DNA from: Prevotella sp. CAG:617
Lineage (GTDB): Bacteria; Bacteroidota; Bacteroidia; Bacteroidales; Bacteroidaceae
NCBI GenBank assembly: GCA_000438115.1
Contig: FR903596.1
Location: 34,374 to 98,373, forward strand
Length of the DNA: 64,000 bases
Direction: 5' to 3'
In this document: positions 54,971-64,000 of the stretch, piece after piece
Position numbering within the stretch: position 1 is the first letter of the stretch
Layout of the letters: each line of letters opens with the position of its first letter
Notes under the pieces: generated by a model
What the model was told of the DNA's origin: nothing
Databases searched by the model: none
What the model saw: the letters and a program-made list of their open reading frames with translations, nothing else
Made by a program: the position numbers and the translations under genes

Positions 54971-55398
54971 AGGGTAAGTGTTTCCAACCTTTTTTCATAT
55001 AGATATGTGATTAAAGTTGTCTGGCGAAGAAAAAATCCGGCAACTTGGTGTTTTCGGGTCCGACTTTGTAAAAACAAATTGCCGGGTTGTTTGAATTTGT
55101 CGGTAGTTTTTTATGGCAATAGTGCGGACAGGCCGGATGTGAATGGATATTGTTTATAATAAAGGTAGGAGTGGAAGGACAAATGCCGGTGTTGTTAAGG
55201 GGGGGGGAGACTTGTTGTATATGGATTTTGGGGGAAAGGCAGAAAAAATGGGGCTTGTGAAGCTGAATTAGCAAATGCAGTTTGCAAATTGATGATGCTC
55301 TTTTTACCTAATTGCCGCTTTGCTTTAGAATACGTTGAAAAAGCAAAAAATAAGTGCATTTTTTTAGCTGTGAAAGGTGCGGTTAAAAAAGAAATTCG
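54971..55398. other. Intergenic region without a gene
   Basis: About 430 bp between the guaA terminator and the gap promoter. It holds a degenerate member of the ACTTTGT hairpin family at about 55038-55105 (arms include CCGGCAA and TTGCCGG) and a G run at 55200-55208. Short open frames here look random. Confidence 0.6.
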
Positions 55399-55406
55399 TA
55401 AATTTG
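55399..55406 (+). promoter_or_regulatory. Promoter -7 box of gap
   Basis: TAAATTTG, 109 bp before the gap ATG, leaving a leader of about 100 nt. Confidence 0.45.
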
Positions 55407-55485
55407 TGCTCGGAAGAACGGATATGCTTGTATGGATTCGCGTAAAGGTTGAAAACAGGCATGAAGAAGTTCAGTAGAAAAGTGA

Positions 55486-56526
<1,041 letters not shown>

Positions 56527-56559
56527 TAGCTGAGTTAACGTAACGAAGAAAACATAATA

Positions 56560-56599
56560 AAATCTGTTTCTCATTGCATGATGAGGAACAGATTTTTTT
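56560..56599 (+). terminator. Terminator of gap
   Basis: 15-bp stem with one T-G pair (56560-56574 with 56581-56595), 6-nt loop, then a T run to 56599. The miaA -7 box starts two bases after it. Confidence 0.85.
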
Positions 56600-56600
56600 G

Positions 56601-56608
56601 TATATTTG
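56601..56608 (+). promoter_or_regulatory. Promoter -7 box of miaA
   Basis: TATATTTG, ending five bases before the miaA ATG at 56614 and starting right after the gap terminator T run. Confidence 0.5.
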
Positions 56609-56613
56609 CGACT

Positions 56614-57537
56614 ATGCAAGAAAAAAAGTACGACATCATAACAATACTCGGCCCGACAGCTTCGGGAAAGACGGCTTTGGCAGCTGCATTGGCAGCGCGG
56701 CTTGACGCTGAAGTTATTAGTGGAGACAGTCGGCAGGTATATCGTGGGATGGACATAGGTACCGGAAAGGATCTGGACGATTATGTGGTAGAGCAAAAAC
56801 GGGTCCCGTATCATCTTATTGATATTGTAAATGCTGGCGAAAAATATAATGTATACCAGTTTCAGCATGATTTCCACGAAGCTTTTGATGAGATAAAAGA
56901 AAGAGGGCGTAAGGTAGTATTTTGTGGTGGGAGTGGCCTCTATCTGGAATCGGTCTTGCGGGGATATAAATTATTGCCCGTTCCTCAGAATGCTGCGTTG
57001 CGTGAAGCGTTGTCCGATAAATCGTTGGATGAACTTACGTATCTATTGTCAACTTATAAGACGTTGCATAATACAACCGACGTTGATACAGTCAAGCGCG
57101 CCATTCGGGCAATTGAGATTGAGGAATATTATAAGTTGCATGCTCAGGAAGTTGCTGATTTTCCGCACTTGAGTAGTTTGACTATTGGGCTGGACTTGTC
57201 TCGTGACGAGCGGAGGCGCAGAATCAGCAGACGTCTGGACTTGCGGCTGAAAAATGGAATGGTTGAAGAGGTGAAAGGCCTTTTGGACAGTGGCATACCT
57301 GCTGAGGATTTAATTTATTACGGGTTGGAATATAAATTTGTGACATTGTATTTGACCGGAAAAATGGATTACGCTGAAATGTATCAGAAACTGGAAATTG
57401 CCATTCATCAATTTGCCAAAAGACAGATGACTTGGTTTCGGGGTATGGAAAGGCGAGGTATACCGATACACTGGCTTCAGGTGGATAACGGGATAGAAAG
57501 TAATTTGAAAACCATTTGTGGAATGCTTAAACAGTAA
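56614..57537 (+). CDS. miaA: tRNA dimethylallyltransferase
   Basis: Adds the isopentenyl group to A37 of UNN-decoding tRNAs. 307 residues from ATG 56614 (MQEKKYDIITILGPTASGKTALA). P-loop GPTASGKT, SGDSRQVYRGMDIGTGK, the PYHLIDIVNAGEKYNVYQF segment, CGGSGLYLESVL and the C-terminal RQMTWFRGM are present. The open frame begins at 56578, but that ATG lies within the gap terminator hairpin and upstream of the promoter, so the internal ATG is the start; the mRNA may be leaderless. Confidence 0.95.
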   Translation: MQEKKYDIITILGPTASGKTALAAALAARLDAEVISGDSRQVYRGMDIGTGKDLDDYVVEQKRVPYHLIDIVNAGEKYNVYQFQHDFHEAFDEIKERGRKVVFCGGSGLYLESVLRGYKLLPVPQNAALREALSDKSLDELTYLLSTYKTLHNTTDVDTVKRAIRAIEIEEYYKLHAQEVADFPHLSSLTIGLDLSRDERRRRISRRLDLRLKNGMVEEVKGLLDSGIPAEDLIYYGLEYKFVTLYLTGKMDYAEMYQKLEIAIHQFAKRQMTWFRGMERRGIPIHWLQVDNGIESNLKTICGMLKQ

Positions 57538-57542
57538 GGAAT

Positions 57543-58475
57543 ATGTCGGTTCAAACAAATTGGGGAGTTATATATTGTCCTAAAGTTGGAGTAAATTCAA
57601 AGGACAAAAGATGGCAGAAGATTAAAAACTATCTGACAGCTCAAGGGGTGTCGTTTGATTTCGTAAAGAGTGACGGACCGGCGTCGGTGGAGCAGTTGGC
57701 TGCGATGTTTACTCAGAAAAAATATCAGACCATCGTGGTTGTCGGAGGTGACGCTGCGTTGTATAATGCCTTGAATGGGATTATGGCGCTCACGGATAAA
57801 GTGACTGACCGGCCGGCTTTAGGCGTAATTCCAAATGCTTATGTGAACGATTTTGCACGCTATTGGGGTATTGATACGAGTGATTATAGAAAAGCCGTGC
57901 AGACACTGATGCACCGTCGTATAAGGAGAATTGATGTCGGAACAGTGTTGTATGGAAACGGAAGTACAAAAATCAAGCGTTATTTCCTGAACTGTATGAA
58001 TGTAGGCGTGGTGGCTTCAATTATGAGCTTGCATAAACGGACCAAGCAGATATTTGGCTTCCGGACGTTGTCTTATTTGGCTTCAGCTTTTCTGTTGGTT
58101 TTCCAAAGGATGTTGTTTACGCTGAAAATGAAAGTAAATACAGATTGTGTAAGTGCCCGTGTAATGAATCTGTGCGTAGGGTCGGCACGAGGTTACGGCA
58201 TGACGCCAAGTGCTGTTCCGTATAACGGACAGTTGGATGTGTCAATGATTTCACATCCGGAATTAACCAGTTTGTTTCAGGGGTTGTGGCTGCTTTTTAC
58301 CAGTCGCTTCTTAGGGCATAAGAATGTTAAGTCCTGGCGAACCAGGAATGTGAAGATAGAGGAACTTCCGAACAACGTCAAGGTGAGTATTGATGGTTGG
58401 GTAATAGGGAATGCCGAAGGTGAGATTGAAGTTGGCATACAGCCGGAATCTATTGATTTTATTATTCCGGATTGA
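57543..58475 (+). CDS. Diacylglycerol/lipid kinase family protein
   Basis: 310 residues of the DAGK_cat/YegS/LCB5 superfamily: an NAD-kinase-like N-domain with a glycine-rich loop, and a C-terminal beta-sandwich (VMNLCVGSARGYGMTPSAVPYNGQLDVSMI, with the conserved Gly-Gly/Asn region changed). The loop is VVVGGDAALYNALNGI (residues 65-80); the family consensus is GGDGT, so Gly and Thr are replaced by Ala. Activity or nucleotide choice may differ. 5 bp behind miaA, hence cotranscribed. Confidence 0.85.
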   Translation: MSVQTNWGVIYCPKVGVNSKDKRWQKIKNYLTAQGVSFDFVKSDGPASVEQLAAMFTQKKYQTIVVVGGDAALYNALNGIMALTDKVTDRPALGVIPNAYVNDFARYWGIDTSDYRKAVQTLMHRRIRRIDVGTVLYGNGSTKIKRYFLNCMNVGVVASIMSLHKRTKQIFGFRTLSYLASAFLLVFQRMLFTLKMKVNTDCVSARVMNLCVGSARGYGMTPSAVPYNGQLDVSMISHPELTSLFQGLWLLFTSRFLGHKNVKSWRTRNVKIEELPNNVKVSIDGWVIGNAEGEIEVGIQPESIDFIIPD

Positions 58476-58504
58476 GCCTTTTCATAGCTCTTTTCTTTCT
58501 CGAT

Positions 58505-59212
58505 TTAGCCAATGCGGGATATTTTTCGTAGTCCCTCTTCATCAATTAATTTTATTTTTCTGCCATCTATTGCGATTAATTTTTCCTGGGCAAATATGGA
58601 GAGCGTACGGATGGCATTTGAAGTTGTCATATTTGAAAGGTTCGCCAAATCTTCACGTGAGAGGTATATGCTTAAAGTTGATTGGTCTTCTTCTAGGCCG
58701 TAGCATTCTTTTAGGAATAGTAGCGATTCCGCAAGTCGACCTCTTATGTGTTTTTGAGTGAGATTAACGGTACGTCTGTCAGCAACACCCAAGTCTATGG
58801 CCATAAGTTTATTAAAGTACATGGACAAACGATTGTTCTTGTTTAGGACCTTTAAAATTAAGTCCATGGGAAATTCACAGAGTATGGCAGACTCAAAAGC
58901 AGCTGCGGCAGTAATATACTCTTGCTCGCCAGCCAAATAGGCACGATATCCGAAATACTGTACAGGCTTAATTACACGGATAATTTGATTGCGCCGACAA
59001 ACGCCAGTCCGAAATATTTTTACTTTTCCTGCTATTAAGCAAAGCAGTTTGCTGGGATAGTCGCCTTCGCTGTATATAATTTGGTTCTTTTTGAAATATT
59101 CAATGCTGATGGATTCCGACAATTCTGATTGCTCTTCGGGAGTAAGCAAATTCCATAAATCGGAAATTTTATTTATCGCTTCGTTCTTCGTTATTGTTTT
59201 TTGGGGAACCAT
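58505..59212 (-). CDS. Crp/Fnr-family transcriptional regulator
   Basis: 235 residues from ATG 59212. Cyclic-nucleotide-binding-type beta barrel (about 25-140) with IIYSEGDYPSKLLCLIAGKVKIFR, a dimerisation helix, and a C-terminal HTH (LSREDLANLSNMTTSNAIRTLSIF). No N-terminal cysteine cluster for an Fnr iron-sulfur centre is seen. The frame extends to a GTG at 59242, which overlaps the promoter, so the ATG is preferred. Divergent from the glycogen operon about 360 bp away and a candidate regulator of it. Confidence 0.9.
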   Translation of the reverse strand: MVPQKTITKNEAINKISDLWNLLTPEEQSELSESISIEYFKKNQIIYSEGDYPSKLLCLIAGKVKIFRTGVCRRNQIIRVIKPVQYFGYRAYLAGEQEYITAAAAFESAILCEFPMDLILKVLNKNNRLSMYFNKLMAIDLGVADRRTVNLTQKHIRGRLAESLLFLKECYGLEEDQSTLSIYLSREDLANLSNMTTSNAIRTLSIFAQEKLIAIDGRKIKLIDEEGLRKISRIG

Positions 59213-59241
59213 TCTGTGTTTCAAAAATATGTTTGTGAACA

Positions 59242-59272
59242 CAAAAATAGAAAGAATTTGTGATATTTCAAA
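59242..59272 (-). promoter_or_regulatory. Promoter of the Crp/Fnr gene
   Basis: Minus strand TTTG (59269-59272), 19-bp spacer, TATTTTTG (59242-59249), 30 bp before the ATG. A second TATTTTTG occurs at 59222-59229. Confidence 0.7.
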
Positions 59273-59490
59273 TTTGTAGGAGAATAATAGCCGCGCCTTT
59301 TGTTAATGTTTGAAAATATTAGGATGAATGATGACATGTGTTTATAACATAGGATTTCAGAAGGTTAGGAGCTTTGAATTTGGGTTTAAAAGAATAGGAA
59401 AAAGGCGGGTTCAAGATGAGGACGGTTATTAAAAAAAGCAGGTTGCGGTAAAAATGTTATGAAATATTTTCGTGTTGGAATATTTTTTTA
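59273..59490. other. Divergent control region of the Crp/Fnr gene and glycogen operon
   Basis: About 220 bp of AT-rich sequence with no gene. No clear Crp-type palindrome is recognised by eye. Confidence 0.5.
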
Positions 59491-59498
59491 TATTTTTG
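59491..59498 (+). promoter_or_regulatory. Promoter -7 box of the glycogen operon
   Basis: TATTTTTG with TTTT at 59467-59470 (20-bp spacer). The leader of about 70 nt holds a 7-bp hairpin (ATGGCAG/CTGCCAT, about 59513-59533). Confidence 0.5.
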
Positions 59499-59572
59499 AA
59501 GTAAATAAACATGATGGCAGCTATATACTGCCATGATTATTATATTTAACCTTAAAAAAGAGTGCTAAGATT

Positions 59573-61531
59573 ATGTGCTATCTGAGATTTGATAAAATGC
59601 AAATGACGAATTTGCAGGAATCTTTGTTCAAGGAGATGCTGATAACCAATAGATCTGGAGCTTATTGTTCAACGACATTGGTCGGATGCAATATCAGAAA
59701 GTATCATGGACTTTTGGTCTTGCCAGTACCGGGATTGGATGATGAAAATCACGTTTTATTGTCTGCTTTGGATGAGACAATTATTCAGCATGGTGCTGAA
59801 TTTAATTTGGAACTTCATAAATATCAAGGTGAGAACTATAGCCCCAAAGGGCATAAGTATATTGTAAGTTTTGAATGGGAGTCAGCACCTACTACTATAT
59901 ATCGTATAGGTGGAGTTTTGCTGAAAAAGGAAATGGCTTTTCATAGCCAGGAACACAAATTGTATATAAGATATACTTTGTTGGATGCCCATTCTGCAAC
60001 GGTTTTGCGTCTTAAACCTTATTTGGCTTTCAGAAGTGTGCGGCAATGGACTCATGAAAACAGTAATGCCAATCTTGCGTATGAAAAAGTGCGTAATGGT
60101 ATAAAAATGTGCTTGTATCAGGGGTATCCGGATTTGTATATGCAAACGAGTAAGAAGTGCGAGTTTGTATATCAGCCGAATTGGTATATGGGGCTGGATT
60201 ATCCCAAAGAACGAGAGCGTGGATATGATCCAACTGAGGACTTGTTGGTTCCGGGCTATTTTGAAATGCCGATAAAAAAAGGTGAGCAGATTGTTTTTGC
60301 GGCATCAATTCAGGAAAGTGCTCCTTTAAATTTGAAAAAGGAAATTGATGAGCATATCGCAAATCTTAATTTGAGAGATAGTTTTTATCATTGTCTTGTT
60401 TGTGCTGCTCATCAGTTTAATATTCAGAAGGATGGTGAAGAATATATCGTAGCCGGTTATCCGTGGTTCAAGTGTCGCGCTCGTGATACTTTTATTGCTT
60501 TGCCAGGTTTGACTTTGTCTATCGGAGAGAATGAGCAATATGAAAAGTACATGAATACGGCATGCAAGGCCATCCTGGATCTGATAAATGGACGGCCCGT
60601 GAGTGTCCAAATTTATGAGATGGAGCAGCCGGATACCTTGTTGTGGGCTATTTGGTGTATCCAGCAGTTTGCGCGTTATAATAGCCGGAAGGTTTGCTAT
60701 GAAAAATATGGTAATCTGTTGGTTGAGATTATTAAATATATAATTGAAGGAAAGCATCCTAATTTGTCCTTGCATGATAACGGGTTGTTATATAGTTGCG
60801 GAGTAGATACCCTAATTAGTTGGATGAATTCTACTTCAAACGGACGCCCTATTATTCCTAGATCTGGCTATTTGGTTGAATTTAATGCCTTGTGGTATAA
60901 TGCCCTGAAATTTGTCAGTTTGACATTGTCTGAATTAAATGATCCACAGTATCAAGACTTTGTGGAACAACTTAATAGATTGGCTGGAATTGTCGAAAAA
61001 TCGTTTAAAGATGTATTCTTGAACGAGTATGGCTATTTGCTTGATTATGTAGATAATAAGATGATGGATTGGAGCGTTCGTCCTAATCAGCTGTTTGCCA
61101 TAGCGTTAGATTTTTCACCATTGGATATTAAAGAGCAAAAAAAGGTGCTGGATATCTGTACGAGAGAGTTGCTAACACCGAAAGGAATCCGCTCGCTTTC
61201 TCCCAAGAGTGGGGGCTATAATCCATTCTATGTCGGAAAGCAGGTAAACCGTGATTTTGCTTACCATCAGGGAACGGCATGGCCTTGGCTTACGGGATTC
61301 TATTTGGAAGCTTATTTCCGCGTGTATAAAATGAGTGGTATCAGCTATATCGAACGTCAGCTGATTGGTTTTGAGGAAGAGCTTTTTTATCATTGCGTCG
61401 GAACTATTCCTGAATTATTCGATGGGAATCCACCATTTAGCGGTAGAGGAGCTATTTCTTTTGCCATGAATGTGAGCGGAATCTTAAGAGCGATTCGGCT
61501 GTTGGAACGTTATAAAGTAGATGACAAATAA
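59573..61531 (+). CDS. Glycogen debranching enzyme (amylo-alpha-1,6-glucosidase type)
   Basis: 652 residues. N-terminal GDE_N domain (about 15-240: LITNRSGAYCSTTLVGCNIRKYHGLLV) and a C-terminal (alpha/alpha)6 GDE_C domain (about 265-640) of GH133/amylo-1,6-glucosidase type, with GYPWFKCRARDTFIALPGL and QGTAWPWLTGFYLEAYF. It probably removes the branch glucose from glycogen. First gene of a three-gene glycogen cluster; 12 bp before the glycosyltransferase gene. Confidence 0.93.
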   Translation: MCYLRFDKMQMTNLQESLFKEMLITNRSGAYCSTTLVGCNIRKYHGLLVLPVPGLDDENHVLLSALDETIIQHGAEFNLELHKYQGENYSPKGHKYIVSFEWESAPTTIYRIGGVLLKKEMAFHSQEHKLYIRYTLLDAHSATVLRLKPYLAFRSVRQWTHENSNANLAYEKVRNGIKMCLYQGYPDLYMQTSKKCEFVYQPNWYMGLDYPKERERGYDPTEDLLVPGYFEMPIKKGEQIVFAASIQESAPLNLKKEIDEHIANLNLRDSFYHCLVCAAHQFNIQKDGEEYIVAGYPWFKCRARDTFIALPGLTLSIGENEQYEKYMNTACKAILDLINGRPVSVQIYEMEQPDTLLWAIWCIQQFARYNSRKVCYEKYGNLLVEIIKYIIEGKHPNLSLHDNGLLYSCGVDTLISWMNSTSNGRPIIPRSGYLVEFNALWYNALKFVSLTLSELNDPQYQDFVEQLNRLAGIVEKSFKDVFLNEYGYLLDYVDNKMMDWSVRPNQLFAIALDFSPLDIKEQKKVLDICTRELLTPKGIRSLSPKSGGYNPFYVGKQVNRDFAYHQGTAWPWLTGFYLEAYFRVYKMSGISYIERQLIGFEEELFYHCVGTIPELFDGNPPFSGRGAISFAMNVSGILRAIRLLERYKVDDK

Positions 61532-61543
61532 AAGCAGAATAAT

Positions 61544-62827
61544 ATGAAAGTATTAATGTTCGGTTGGGAATTTCCACCTCATATCTTGGGGGGCTTAGGA
61601 ACCGCAAGTTATGGCATTACAAAAGGTCTTTCATTGCAACCAGATATGCAGATTACCTTTTGTCTACCTCGTCCGTGGGGTGATGAAGATAAATCTTTTA
61701 TGCATATTATTGGAATGAGTGAAGTCCCGATTGTCTGGAAAGATGTGGATTGGGACTATGTGCAAAATAGAATCGGTGATAAAATGGATCCGCAGGATTA
61801 TTTCAATTTGCGGGATCATATTTATGCAGATTTCAATTATAGGCTGACTGATGATTTGGGATGTATTGAATTCTCTGGTTGTTATCCTACAAATTTGTAT
61901 GATGAAATAAATAACTATTCTATTGTCGCAGGAGTCGTGGCAAGAACAGAGCAGTTTGATATTATCCATGCGCACGATTGGCTGACTTATCCTGCAGGAA
62001 TTCATGCCAAAAATGTGTCGGGAAAGCCTCTTGTAATCCATGTGCATGCGACAGATTTTGACCGTAGCCGCGGAAATGTAAATCCGACTGTTTATAGTAT
62101 CGAAAAAGATTGTATGGATCATGCCGACTGTATTATGTGTGTAAGTGAATTAACACGGCAAACGGTGATCAATCATTATTATCAGGATCCTGCCAAATGT
62201 TTTGTAATGCATAATGCGGTTTATCCTTTGTCTGATGATATCAAAGATTTTGTGAATCAGCGAAATGAGGAGAAGCATCGCAAGGAAAAGGTTGTTACAT
62301 TTTTAGGGCGTATCACCATGCAGAAGGGGCCGGAGTACTTTGTGGAAGCTGCCGTACAAGTGCTTCAACGTACACAAAATATACGGTTCTGTATGGCCGG
62401 GTCAGGAGATATGATGAGTAGTATGATTGAAATGGTTGCTCAGCGAGGTATTGCAGATCGATTCCATTTCCCTGGTTTTATGAAAGGTCGGCAGGTTTAT
62501 GAGGCTTTGCGCGATAGCGATGTTTATGTAATGCCTTCAGTTTCTGAACCTTTCGGAATTTCACCTCTTGAAGCCATGCAGTGTGGAGTACCTTCAATAA
62601 TTAGTAAGCAGAGTGGTTGCGCTGAAATATTGAACAATTGTATAAAGGTAGACTATTGGGATATTAATGCAATGTCTGATGCCATGTATTCAATTTGTAC
62701 AAATGATGCACTGTATCAGTATTTGAAAGAAGAAGGAAGAAAGGAAGTTGATCAGATAACTTGGGAAAAAGTTGGTGAGCGTATCTACGCTCTTTATTGT
62801 CAAACCATAGATAAAAATAACCGATAA
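61544..62827 (+). CDS. Glycosyltransferase family 4 (glycogen/starch synthase-like)
   Basis: 427 residues of the GT-B fold: MFGWEFPPHILGGLGTASYGITKGL nucleotide-sugar start like that of glycogen synthases, IIHAHDWLTYPAG, VVTFLGRITMQKGPEYFVEA and the C-terminal SEPFGISPLEAMQCGVPSII with the two conserved Glu. Placed between a debranching enzyme and a GH57 amylase, it probably extends alpha-glucan chains, but the sugar donor is not settled by sequence. Confidence 0.92.
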   Translation: MKVLMFGWEFPPHILGGLGTASYGITKGLSLQPDMQITFCLPRPWGDEDKSFMHIIGMSEVPIVWKDVDWDYVQNRIGDKMDPQDYFNLRDHIYADFNYRLTDDLGCIEFSGCYPTNLYDEINNYSIVAGVVARTEQFDIIHAHDWLTYPAGIHAKNVSGKPLVIHVHATDFDRSRGNVNPTVYSIEKDCMDHADCIMCVSELTRQTVINHYYQDPAKCFVMHNAVYPLSDDIKDFVNQRNEEKHRKEKVVTFLGRITMQKGPEYFVEAAVQVLQRTQNIRFCMAGSGDMMSSMIEMVAQRGIADRFHFPGFMKGRQVYEALRDSDVYVMPSVSEPFGISPLEAMQCGVPSIISKQSGCAEILNNCIKVDYWDINAMSDAMYSICTNDALYQYLKEEGRKEVDQITWEKVGERIYALYCQTIDKNNR

Positions 62828-62839
62828 ACAGGGCTAAAT

Positions 62840-64000
62840 ATGAAAACGATTTGTCTATATTTTGAAATACATCAGAACATTCATTTAAAGCGGTATCGTT
62901 TCTTTGATATCGGTACAGATCATTACTATTATGATGATTATGAAAACGAGCGCTCAATTACGGAAACGGCCGAGCGTTCGTACATTCCGGCACTCAATGC
63001 CTTGATTGAGATGGCCCAGCAGTATGGAGATTATTTTAAATGTGCTTTTTCGCTGTCCGGAAGTGCAATTGAATTGCTTGAGTGTCATTCTCCTCAAGTA
63101 ATTGAATTGTTGCAAAAGTTATCAAATACAGGCTGTGTGGAGTTCTTAGCAGAGCCGTATTCTCATGGCTTTTCTTCGTTGGCAAACGAAGCCTGTTTTA
63201 AGGAAGAGGTTGTGCGTCTGTGCAAGAAAGTAAAAGATCTGTTCGGGCAGGAGCCTAAGATATTCCGTAACTCTTGTTTAGTTTATTCCGATGAAATTGG
63301 TGAGTTGGTGGCTCAAATGGGATTTAAAGGAATGTTGGCAGAAGGGGCACGAAACGTCTTGGGATGGAAGAGTCCGCATTATGTTTATAATTGTAATCGC
63401 GATCCGCGTTTGAAGTTGCTTTTGCGCGATTATCGCCTTTCTGAGGATGTTAGTTTACGTTTTAATGATTCCAATTGGAGCGAGTATCCTTTATTTGCAG
63501 ATACGTATGCAGACTGGATTGCCCAGTTGCCGGAAGAAGAACAGGTAATCAACCTCTTCATGGAACTTTGTGCTTTGGGTATTTTCCAACCGCTGTCATC
63601 TAATATTCTGGAGTTCCTTAAAGCTTTACCTTCTAAGTGCAAAGAACGTGGAATTGTATTTTCTACTCCTTCAGAGATTTGTGCAAAGATTAAATCAGTG
63701 GGCGAATTGAATGTATCATATCCCACATCGTGGGTTGATGAAGAACGCGACATGAGTCCTTGGTTAGGAAATGTAATGCAGCGTGAAGCGTATAACAAGT
63801 TGTATAGCATTGCTGATCGTGTCAGGATGTGTTCTGACCGTAAAATCAAGCAAGATTGGGTCTATCTGCAGGCTTCCAACAATTTGCGTTTCATGAGTAC
63901 TAAGCCCAACAGTTACGGCAGCTATCGGGGTATATATGATTCACCTTACGATGCATTTACTAACTATATGAATATTTTGGGTGACTTCATTACTCGTGTG
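62840..64000 (+). CDS. Glycoside hydrolase family 57 protein (3' end off the right edge)
   Basis: First 387 codons of a GH57 alpha-amylase/4-alpha-glucanotransferase-like enzyme, starting MKTICLYFEIHQNIHLKRYRF. Motif 1, usually HQP, reads HQN here; FLAEPYSHGFSSL and the GMLAEGARNVLGW stretch match later family motifs. The C-terminal half of the catalytic domain is partly outside the window. 12 bp behind the GT4 gene, so part of the same glycogen operon. Confidence 0.9.
   Translation, partial: MKTICLYFEIHQNIHLKRYRFFDIGTDHYYYDDYENERSITETAERSYIPALNALIEMAQQYGDYFKCAFSLSGSAIELLECHSPQVIELLQKLSNTGCVEFLAEPYSHGFSSLANEACFKEEVVRLCKKVKDLFGQEPKIFRNSCLVYSDEIGELVAQMGFKGMLAEGARNVLGWKSPHYVYNCNRDPRLKLLLRDYRLSEDVSLRFNDSNWSEYPLFADTYADWIAQLPEEEQVINLFMELCALGIFQPLSSNILEFLKALPSKCKERGIVFSTPSEICAKIKSVGELNVSYPTSWVDEERDMSPWLGNVMQREAYNKLYSIADRVRMCSDRKIKQDWVYLQASNNLRFMSTKPNSYGSYRGIYDSPYDAFTNYMNILGDFITRV

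Noticed and set aside
55289..55477. 62-residue open frame before gap
   Set aside because: It spans the gap promoter, has no family similarity and a random composition.

Overview
The window looks like ordinary core chromosome of a Bacteroidales bacterium (Bacteroides/Prevotella-type; genus not resolvable from sequence alone). The signs are: the Bacteroidetes sigma-ABfr promoter pattern (TTTG, 19-21 bp, TAnnTTTG) in front of many genes; absence of clear Shine-Dalgarno sites; an archaeal-type ProRS; type III glutamine synthetase; LL-diaminopimelate aminotransferase; a PorT-like barrel; and the small DUF4295 protein beside L28/L33. No phage, insertion sequence, CRISPR array or integrase is visible.

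Layout. 1-4.2 kb: UvrD/PcrA helicase (its 3' end lies off the left edge) behind proS, then tRNA-Arg(CCG). 4.4-5.8 kb: a membrane protein and winged-helix regulator operon with a conspicuous pair of inverted operators. 5.7-15.9 kb: asnA, pepT, a CPA2 antiporter, purA, the class II ribonucleotide reductase with folB, and a nitroreductase. 16-18 kb: rplU-rpmA and RNase Z. 17.9-24.3 kb: a six-gene TolC / MacA / ABC ATPase / permease / LytS-type kinase / LytTR regulator export operon. 24.6-29.1 kb: a Dna2-like nuclease-helicase overlapping an MltF-like lytic transglycosylase. 29.2-35.1 kb: Dabb protein, yicC, gmk, nadD, thrS, infC-rpmI-rplT. 35.2-41.8 kb: ferredoxin-nitroreductase, C69 dipeptidase, nadC, nucleoside phosphorylase, a PD40 envelope protein, and the divergent PorT-like protein. 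42.1-46.5 kb: dapF-dapL-glnN. 47-52 kb: rpmB-rpmG-DUF4295, map-tsaD-pncC, acyl-CoA ligase. 52.2-58.5 kb: mltG, guaA, gap, miaA, lipid kinase. 58.5-64 kb: a Crp/Fnr regulator divergent from a glycogen operon (debranching enzyme, GT4, GH57) that runs off the right edge.

Functional themes are translation (two tRNA synthetases, L20/L21/L27/L28/L33/L35, IF-3, Map, TsaD, MiaA, tRNA-Arg), nucleotide and NAD synthesis (purA, guaA, gmk, nrdJ, nadC, nadD), nitrogen and cell-wall precursor supply (dapF, dapL, glnN, asnA), envelope turnover (MltF, MltG) and glycogen metabolism. The most useful non-gene signals are the 18-bp inverted operator pair at 5449-5548, a dispersed family of intergenic hairpins sharing an ACTTTGT core, and promoter boxes that overlap the longest-ORF starts of several genes and so move their likely start codons.
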